From assembly GCA_032229885.1 (NCBI GenBank), contig JAVYAJ010000025.1, positions 1 through 10,927 on the forward strand: a DNA stretch of 10,927 bases, given 5' to 3'. Of the stretch, positions 1-5,036 are shown one piece after another (within the stretch, counting starts at the first letter, position 1; each line of letters opens with the position of its first letter). The DNA comes from Anammoximicrobium sp032229885 (lineage in GTDB: Bacteria; Planctomycetota; Planctomycetia; Pirellulales; Pirellulaceae). Under the pieces are notes generated by a model, which worked only from the letters and a program-made list of their open reading frames with translations, made no database searches and was not told where the DNA came from. A program made the position numbers and the translations under genes.

Positions 1-30
1 GGCCAGTGCCCGCAACCCAAGAATCTGTTT

Positions 31-224
31 GGCCGAAGGCCTCCGATCACCGTAGCCTGGGGCAACGCCCCAGGGCTGACGCCGCGCGTGTGCCTCTTTT
101 GGCCGAAGGCCAGATTCATCCAGGCCGCGGTGACACGTTGATGTTGGCCTTCGGCCAACACGGTTTCTGTCATCTCTGACTCCTGGGGCGTTGCCCCAGG
201 CTACGGTGGTGATGGCCTTCGGCC
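31..224. repeat. Nested inverted array of small palindromic repeats
   Basis: Two kinds of short palindrome alternate here. Type A is GGCC-GAA-GGCC, or GGCC-TTC-GGCC in the other orientation, at 31-41, 101-111, 146-156 and 214-224. Type B is CCTGGGGC, a 3-nt loop, then GCCCCAGG, at 56-74 and 182-200. Positions 48-74 and 182-208 are perfect 27-nt inverted repeats of each other, and the A elements are mirrored outside and inside them. The order is A-B-A then A'-B'-A', centred near 128. The copy at 142-160 has an 8-bp stem with a TTC loop. No ORF in the block looks real. It resembles REP- or MITE-like intergenic repeats, but membership of a named family is inference. Confidence 0.8.
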
Positions 225-313
225 AACACGCTTCCCGTCGTTCGTGCTGGGCAACGGCCATCCACTGCGACTTCCGCTTAAATCGAGACATCGTCAGTTA
301 CCCACAAGTGTAA

Positions 314-331
314 TGTACAACCCAGTGTACA
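314..331. repeat. TGTACA-N6-TGTACA dyad
   Basis: TGTACA occurs at 314-319 and again at 326-331, separated by six bases. Each half is itself a palindrome, so the 18-bp site has dyad symmetry and could be a protein-binding site or a weak 6-bp hairpin. It lies 83 bp beyond the stop of the small membrane-protein gene on the minus strand. No regulator gene is nearby, so a role is not established. Confidence 0.3.
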
Positions 332-333
332 AG

Positions 334-354
334 ATGCGCGCACCGTGCGCGCAT
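334..354 (-). terminator. Hairpin downstream of the Imm17-like gene, possible terminator
   Basis: ATGCGCGCA at 334-342 pairs perfectly with TGCGCGCAT at 346-354 around a CCG loop, giving a 9-bp GC-rich stem. On the minus strand it lies about 60 nt after the stop of the small membrane-protein gene (414) and is followed by a moderately T-rich stretch, not a clean T-run. A terminator or 3'-end stabiliser is plausible. The weak T-tract keeps confidence low. Confidence 0.35.
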
Positions 355-413
355 GATACGAACTAAGACTCTAAGTAGTCCGCTGCCATCCGTCTCATCC
401 GTCCCATTAGATC

Positions 414-638
414 TCAGCGCAGAACGGACCAACCGCTCAGAATCAGCGCGGCGATCAGCGCCATCACCAAGCCGCCTACGGCATAGACGATACGAGCCGC
501 GGTACGACCCCAGCGCCGGTCGATCCAGCCTATTTTCGACCAACGGTAATAGCCATCTCGATTCGACAGGCCCGCCGTGATCGCCAGCACGGCGAGCACC
601 AGGGCGACGGCAGCCATCAAGAGGTGTTCGCGATTCAT
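414..638 (-). CDS. Small two-helix membrane protein, Imm17-like
   Basis: This encodes 74 residues and is probably an inner-membrane protein. Residues about 5-24 and 50-70 form two hydrophobic helices. Between them is a polar, basic loop with Asn26, Arg27 and Asp28, then a GRTAARIVYAVGG stretch. The layout (helix, N-x-D with aromatics, GR-x-x-ARI-x-Y, glycine-rich second helix) recalls the Imm17 family (immunity protein 17). That resemblance is from memory of the pattern, not a search. The ATG at 636-638 is preceded by a good GGAG Shine-Dalgarno site at 644-647 with 5-nt spacing, which supports a real gene. No polymorphic toxin lies next to it, so an immunity role is unproven and it may be a general small membrane protein. 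It sits alone between the palindromic array and a long non-coding stretch. Confidence 0.6.
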   Translation of the reverse strand: MNREHLLMAAVALVLAVLAITAGLSNRDGYYRWSKIGWIDRRWGRTAARIVYAVGGLVMALIAALILSGWSVLR

Positions 639-1170
639 GACGTCTCCGGTGGCGGCACAGTGACGGCGATGGACAAGGGGCTGGAACTTGGTAATTTGTT
701 AGCAACGCGAAGGCGCGAGGCCATACGGTCGCGCTCGCGGCCCAGCATACTGCGCGCCGCTCGCCGACGCGAGTGGCGTTGGCTCTCGGGTCGCGCGGCG
801 ACGCATGGCCGACCACCGGCTCGCGTCGCCGCGGGCGTTTCGGACGGACGCCTCCGAATAACGGAGGGGCGTGACCCGGTGTGTTCGACGACCGGGGTGA
901 AGCAAGCGCGTCGATTTGGCTGAGTTGAGGCGTTGTCGCGAACAGCGCGCGAACAACGCAGAGAAGAATGCGGGAACGGCAACGCAGGAACCGTAACACG
1001 AGAACGGCGACGCGGACCACGTGCGCGACGTTGTTGCCGTATATCGTATTCCAGCCTGTCGAGCCTGGCGTTCCGCCTCGCAACCCGAACACGCGCAGGG
1101 TTCGAGCGATAGGCCTCGAGTCGCAGATCCTCGCCGCGGTCAAACCCGACGGCACCCAGTAGGACTCGCG
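639..1170. other. Non-coding stretch with serial GC-rich hairpins
   Basis: I see no convincing protein gene. The long open frames on both strands are rich in Arg, Ala and Pro and lack recognisable motifs. Strong potential stems occur in series. Positions 755-764 pair with 769-778 (10 bp with one G-T, CGAC loop). Positions 794-804 pair with 823-833 (11 bp perfect, with GCCG/CGGC inside the loop). Positions 851-856 pair with 862-867 (CCTCCG/CGGAGG, AATAA loop). Positions 875-880 pair with 891-896. Positions 930-940 pair with 948-959 (11 bp, one bulged A). The stretch may hold a structured RNA or the long leader of rsgA, but I could not match it to RNase P RNA, tmRNA, 6S or SRP RNA motifs. Confidence 0.4.
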
Positions 1171-1213
1171 GCGGTATAGCTCACGGCGAGATAGCTCATA
1201 GCGAGATAGCTCA
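1171..1213 (+). repeat. Three-copy 15-bp tandem repeat before rsgA
   Basis: The unit GCGAGATAGCTCA occurs at 1186-1198 and 1201-1213. A diverged copy, GCGGTATAGCTCA, lies at 1171-1183. The period is exactly 15 bp. The array ends 4 bp before the rsgA ATG at 1218 and occupies the place where a Shine-Dalgarno site would be expected; no such site is visible. It may be a slippage product, or it may affect translation of rsgA. Confidence 0.75.
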
Positions 1214-1217
1214 CGCG

Positions 1218-2363
1218 ATGACGGACAAGAAAAATCGCAAGATACGCACGGACTTTCGCAAAAACCGAGTGCCTCGCACGCGGCGAAGCGATTTGACTCG
1301 CGAGTATCGCGACGACAAGCTTCAAAACGACGACTCGGCTCGGACCGAACGCGTGAGCGGCAAGGGCGAGTTGACGCGCAAACGAACGGTGATGGCCGCG
1401 CGGGTCGACGCGGACGCGTCGGGCGAGCCGGCGCTGGCCTTGGAGGTGGACGAGACAGCCTGTCGCGGCGGCCGCGTGTTGAGCGTTCACGGGTTGACCA
1501 GCAATGTGCTCGACGATGACGGTCGACATTATCGCTGTGTGACGCGTCGAATCCTGAAAACCTTGGCCACCGACCAGCGGCATGTGGTGGCCGCCGGGGA
1601 TCGAGTCCAGTTTCGACCCTCGGGCGACCACGAGGGAGTGATCGAACGCATCGAACGGCGGCATGGCGTCTTGACCCGCGCGATTCGCGGCCGTTGTCAT
1701 GTGATCGCCGCCAACGTGGATCAAGTATTGATCGTCAGCAGCGCGGCTCAACCGAGTCTCAAGCCGCACTTGATCGACCGCATGCTGCTGACCGCGGAAA
1801 AGGACCACATTCGACCGGTGATCTGCATCAACAAGATCGATCTGGTCGATCCGGCCGACTTGCAGCCGCTGATCGGCGTGTACGGCCAGATGGGTTACGA
1901 GATCCTGTTGGCGTCAGCCGTAACCGGCTGGGGCATCGAACGGGTCAAACGCACGTTGATCGGCCGCGAGACAGTTGTCGCCGGGCAGAGCGGCGTCGGG
2001 AAGTCGTCGTTGTTGAATGCCGTCGAAGACGGGCTAGATTTGCGAATCGCGGCGGTCAGCGCCGAGAACCAAAAAGGTCGCCACACGACGACGGTCGCCA
2101 GTCTGATCCCGTTGTCCGCGGGCGGCTATGTGCTGGACACGCCCGGGATCCGCCAGTTTCAACTGTGGGACGTGATCCCGCGCGAAGTGGCAGGCTACTT
2201 TCGAGATCTTCGCTCGTATGTGTCCGTGTGCCGATTTCCCGACTGTACGCACACGCACGAGGCAGACTGTGCGGTCAAAGATGCGGTGGCCGACGGCCGC
2301 GTGGATGTCCGCCGCTACGAGAGCTACTGTCAATTGATCGAAGGCGAGTCCGACACGACATGA
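1218..2363 (+). CDS. rsgA: Ribosome small subunit-dependent GTPase RsgA (YjeQ)
   Basis: RsgA is a circularly permuted GTPase that acts in late maturation of the 30S ribosomal subunit in the cytoplasm. The product is 381 residues. A basic N-terminal extension (about 1-60, starting MTDKKNRKIRTDFRKNR) is followed by an OB fold (about 84-153). The G motifs come in permuted order: NKID (205-208), the P-loop GQSGVGKSS (256-264), a KGRHTTT switch (286-292) and DTPG (307-310). The C-terminal zinc site Cys338, Cys343, His345, Cys351 has the spacing of E. coli YjeQ. All key residues are present. Lys-rich extensions of this sort are, as I recall, common in planctomycete RsgA. The ATG has no visible Shine-Dalgarno site; a 15-bp tandem repeat lies directly upstream. 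The stop overlaps the pepF start as ATGA, indicating translational coupling. Confidence 0.95.
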   Translation: MTDKKNRKIRTDFRKNRVPRTRRSDLTREYRDDKLQNDDSARTERVSGKGELTRKRTVMAARVDADASGEPALALEVDETACRGGRVLSVHGLTSNVLDDDGRHYRCVTRRILKTLATDQRHVVAAGDRVQFRPSGDHEGVIERIERRHGVLTRAIRGRCHVIAANVDQVLIVSSAAQPSLKPHLIDRMLLTAEKDHIRPVICINKIDLVDPADLQPLIGVYGQMGYEILLASAVTGWGIERVKRTLIGRETVVAGQSGVGKSSLLNAVEDGLDLRIAAVSAENQKGRHTTTVASLIPLSAGGYVLDTPGIRQFQLWDVIPREVAGYFRDLRSYVSVCRFPDCTHTHEADCAVKDAVADGRVDVRRYESYCQLIEGESDTT

Positions 2364-4162
2364 AAAACATCAGACCGCTTGCCGCGCGGAGCGAAGTTCC
2401 GCTTGAAGATACCTGGGATCTGTCCCGCTTGTTCGCCGACGAGGCGGCGTGGGAGCGCGCGTTTCGCCGCTGGGTGCGCCGCATCGATGGCTATCAGCGG
2501 TTCCGCGGGCAATTGGCGTCCGGTCCCGCGACGCTGGCGGCCTGTCTGAAGTTCGACTGTGATATCGGACGCCTCGGCGAACGGCTCGGTTGTTACGCCC
2601 ATTTGAAGGCCGCCGAGGACCAGGCGGACAGCGCGTCTCAGGCCATGCTCGCACGGCTCCAAAACGCGGCCACCCGCGCCGCCGAAGCGGCCAGCTTCAT
2701 CCATCCGGAGATTCTGGAGATCTCGGCGGCGCAGCTCGATCAATGGCTCGCGACGCGCGAACTGAAACCGTATCGCTTGCTGTTGCAGCGCATCCTCCGC
2801 TACAAAAAACACACCTTGGGCCGAAAAGAAGAGGCCCTGTTGGCGATGCAGGGCGAGATGGCTCAAACGGCCCGCAAGGTCTTTCGGCAACTGCACGATG
2901 CGGACCTGCGATTCGGCTGGGTCACCGACGAGCACGGCCAGCGCGTCGAGCTTGGCAACGCAACGTTCATGCAGCTTCTCCAGTCGCCTCGACGCTCGGT
3001 GCGGCGAACCGCGTTCACTCAGTATTATCGCCAGTTCCAAGCCCACGAGCATACGCTGGCGGCCGCGCTGTGCGGGTCGATCCAGACGGACGCCTACTAT
3101 GCGCGCGCTCGCGGCTATGACAGTTCGTTGGCGGCCGCCCTGTTTCCGGATCACGTGCCGCAAGCCGTCTACGATAACCTGATCAAAGCAGTCCACGGCC
3201 GCCTGTCCGCCGTCTTCCACTACTACGACCTGCGACGGCGGAAGATGCGGTTGCGTGACATCCATCACTACGACACCTACGTTCCGATCCTGACGGCGCA
3301 GACCGTCCGACGCACGTGGGACCAGGCCGTCCAAGCGGTCATCGCCGCCCTGCAGCCACTGGGCGACGAATACGTCGCCGTTCTGGAGCGCGGGCTGCGC
3401 GGGCGCTGGTGCGACCGGTATCCGAATCGAGGCAAACAAAGCGGCGCGTTCAGCTCGGGATCCTACGATGGCGACCCGTACATTCTGATGAATTACAAGC
3501 CCGAGGTGCTCGAAGACGTATTCACCTTGGCGCACGAAGCCGGCCACTCGATGCACTCGTACTACTCGGCGCGGCATCAACCGTTTCCCTATTACGACTA
3601 TTCGATCTTCGTGGCCGAAGTCGCCAGCACGTTCAACGAACAACTGCTGAGCCGACATCTGCTTGAACAGGCCCGCGACGACCAGCAGCGAGCCTATCTG
3701 GTCAATCGCGAGATCGACAGCATTCGCGCCACGATCGTCCGGCAGACGATGTTCGCCGAGTTCGAGAAGCTCACGCACGAGATGGCCGAATCCGGCAGTC
3801 CGCTGACCGTGCAGACATTCAAGGAGGTGTACCGCGACTTGTTGGCGCGGTATTTCGGGCCCGATTTCGTCGTAGACGACGAGCTGACGTTGGAATGCTT
3901 TCGCATCCCTCATTTCTATCGGGCGTTTTACGTGTACAAATACGCGACCGGCTTGTCGGCCGCGATCGCCCTATCGCGGCGCGTGTTGGAAGGGGCGGCC
4001 CCCGAGTTGAACGCGTACCTCGCCTTCCTGCGCGCCGGCTGCTCGAAAGACCCCTTGGACCTGCTGCGCGACGCCGGCGTCGATATGACAAGCCCCGAAC
4101 CGGTCGAGACCGCGTTGGCGCACTTCGAAAGCCTCGTTGCCGAACTGGACCGGCTGCTGTGA
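2360..4162 (+). CDS. pepF: Oligoendopeptidase F family zinc peptidase (M3)
   Basis: This is a cytoplasmic zinc metallopeptidase of family M3 that degrades short oligopeptides. The product is 600 residues, the usual length for oligoendopeptidase F. The zinc site is HEAGH at 392-396 (His392 and His396 as ligands, Glu393 catalytic), with the third ligand probably Glu420 in FVAEVASTFNE, 24 residues on as expected for M3. The C-terminal segment PHFYRAFYVYKYATG matches the conserved substrate-binding region. The N-terminal part (about 10-200) is the helical domain of the family. The ATG at 2360 overlaps the rsgA stop by 4 bp; the open frame extends further upstream inside rsgA, but that part is not homologous. 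No signal peptide is seen. Peptide recycling is the likely role; the physiological substrate is unknown. Confidence 0.95.
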   Translation: MKNIRPLAARSEVPLEDTWDLSRLFADEAAWERAFRRWVRRIDGYQRFRGQLASGPATLAACLKFDCDIGRLGERLGCYAHLKAAEDQADSASQAMLARLQNAATRAAEAASFIHPEILEISAAQLDQWLATRELKPYRLLLQRILRYKKHTLGRKEEALLAMQGEMAQTARKVFRQLHDADLRFGWVTDEHGQRVELGNATFMQLLQSPRRSVRRTAFTQYYRQFQAHEHTLAAALCGSIQTDAYYARARGYDSSLAAALFPDHVPQAVYDNLIKAVHGRLSAVFHYYDLRRRKMRLRDIHHYDTYVPILTAQTVRRTWDQAVQAVIAALQPLGDEYVAVLERGLRGRWCDRYPNRGKQSGAFSSGSYDGDPYILMNYKPEVLEDVFTLAHEAGHSMHSYYSARHQPFPYYDYSIFVAEVASTFNEQLLSRHLLEQARDDQQRAYLVNREIDSIRATIVRQTMFAEFEKLTHEMAESGSPLTVQTFKEVYRDLLARYFGPDFVVDDELTLECFRIPHFYRAFYVYKYATGLSAAIALSRRVLEGAAPELNAYLAFLRAGCSKDPLDLLRDAGVDMTSPEPVETALAHFESLVAELDRLL

Positions 4163-4266
4163 CGGGTCGCGCTCTGGACGGCCGCGCCCCGGGCGACCGC
4201 GCAACGTGGTCCACGTTTTCGTTCCCGCCGACGTCTTCCGGCGAACACCGATCGTGCACACTTGAC

Positions 4267-4878
4267 TTGAACCCCGAACTTCGACCACTGCCGCGCGAGT
4301 TCTATGATCGCCATCCGGAGGATGTGGCGCGCGATCTGTTGGGTTGCGTGCTGGTGTGCGAGACCGGCGACGGGCTGGTCTGCGGCCGCATCATCGAGAC
4401 CGAAGCCTACCTCGCGGCCGGCGATTCGGCATGCCATGCAGCCCGCGGCAGGACGCGCAAAAACGCCGCCATGTTCGGACCGCCGGGGCACGCTTACGTC
4501 TACCCGATCCACTCGCGACACTGTTTCAATGTCGTGACCGAACCCGAGTCGATTCCCAGCGCCGTGCTGATCCGCGCCGCGGAGCCGATCGCCGGTTGCG
4601 AACTGATGCAGTCGCGTCGCGGACGCCAGCAGCCGCGCGAGCTGGCCAGCGGGCCGGCCAGGCTGTGCGAAGCCTTTGCCATTGATCGCCGCCTGGATGC
4701 CTGGGATCTGACGCTGGGCCGACAGCTCTGGATTCTCGACGACCATCATCCGCCGCCGACGGCCAACTCGATCGGCCGTTCACGGCGGATCGGCGTCACC
4801 TCGGCAGCCGAACTGCCGCTACGGTTCTTCGTGCGAAACCATCCGTTGGTCAGCGGCCCGCGCCGCTTGCGTCAGTAA
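4267..4878 (+). CDS. DNA-3-methyladenine glycosylase (AAG/MPG family)
   Basis: This monofunctional base-excision-repair enzyme removes alkylated purines such as 3-methyladenine, leaving an abasic site. From the TTG at 4267 it is 203 residues, the usual size. RPLPREFYDR near the N-terminus is typical of the family. IIETEAY (42-48) supplies the general base Glu46 (human AAG Glu125) and the intercalating Tyr48 (Tyr127). His57 matches human His136 in spacing. The motifs RKNAAMFGPPGHAYVY and LASGPARLCEAFAID are also present. The start is uncertain: there is no in-frame ATG near the N-terminus and no clear Shine-Dalgarno site before the TTG. An in-frame GTG at 4159 would overlap the pepF stop as GTGA and add 36 unconserved-looking residues. 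The gene is probably co-transcribed with rsgA and pepF and converges on the hydrolase gene. Confidence 0.9.
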   Translation: MNPELRPLPREFYDRHPEDVARDLLGCVLVCETGDGLVCGRIIETEAYLAAGDSACHAARGRTRKNAAMFGPPGHAYVYPIHSRHCFNVVTEPESIPSAVLIRAAEPIAGCELMQSRRGRQQPRELASGPARLCEAFAIDRRLDAWDLTLGRQLWILDDHHPPPTANSIGRSRRIGVTSAAELPLRFFVRNHPLVSGPRRLRQ

Positions 4879-4941
4879 CCAAACGCGTCACCAGCGCTCG
4901 CAGAAGCGGTGCATCGACGCCTTACCGCGCGTGCGTCAGAA

Positions 4942-4985
4942 GCGAACGGGCGCCGCTCGACGAGACTTCGAGACGCGGCGTTCGC
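4942..4985. terminator. Imperfect hairpin between convergent genes
   Basis: GCGAACG at 4942-4948 pairs with CGTTCGC at 4979-4985. After a 4-nt bulge, CCGC at 4953-4956 pairs with GCGG at 4975-4978, and TCGA (4957-4960 with 4968-4971) can pair inside. It is in the 158-bp gap between the stops of the glycosylase gene (4878) and the hydrolase gene (5037, minus strand), where a shared terminator would be expected. Neither strand shows a T-run after it, so any termination would not be the classic type. Confidence 0.3.
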
Positions 4986-5036
4986 TGGATCCGCGCCGTC
5001 TGCCGATGGCCGGACATGCGCGCGGAGATTCGGGTG

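Noticed and set aside
1..230. CRISPR array
   Set aside because: The repeats are few, mirrored and not direct, and unevenly spaced, and no cas gene is present.
298..1155. 285-residue minus-strand open frame
   Set aside because: It is Arg/Pro/Ser-rich, has no motif or ribosome site, and overlaps the better-supported 74-residue gene on the same strand in another frame. It is most likely a chance frame in GC-rich DNA.
639..1217. Known structural RNA (RNase P RNA, tmRNA, 6S, SRP RNA)
   Set aside because: I looked for the conserved core sequences of these RNAs on both strands by eye and saw none.
1694..2359. Upstream extension of the pepF frame inside rsgA
   Set aside because: The residues are an out-of-frame translation of rsgA. 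The homologous start is the ATG at 2360.
2330..3913. 527-residue minus-strand open frame opposite pepF
   Set aside because: It is the antisense shadow of pepF, whose zinc site and family length are clear.
1218..4878. Defence or toxin system built on rsgA, pepF and the glycosylase
   Set aside because: All three have intact housekeeping motifs and typical lengths. Nothing in the sequence suggests a joint defence role.
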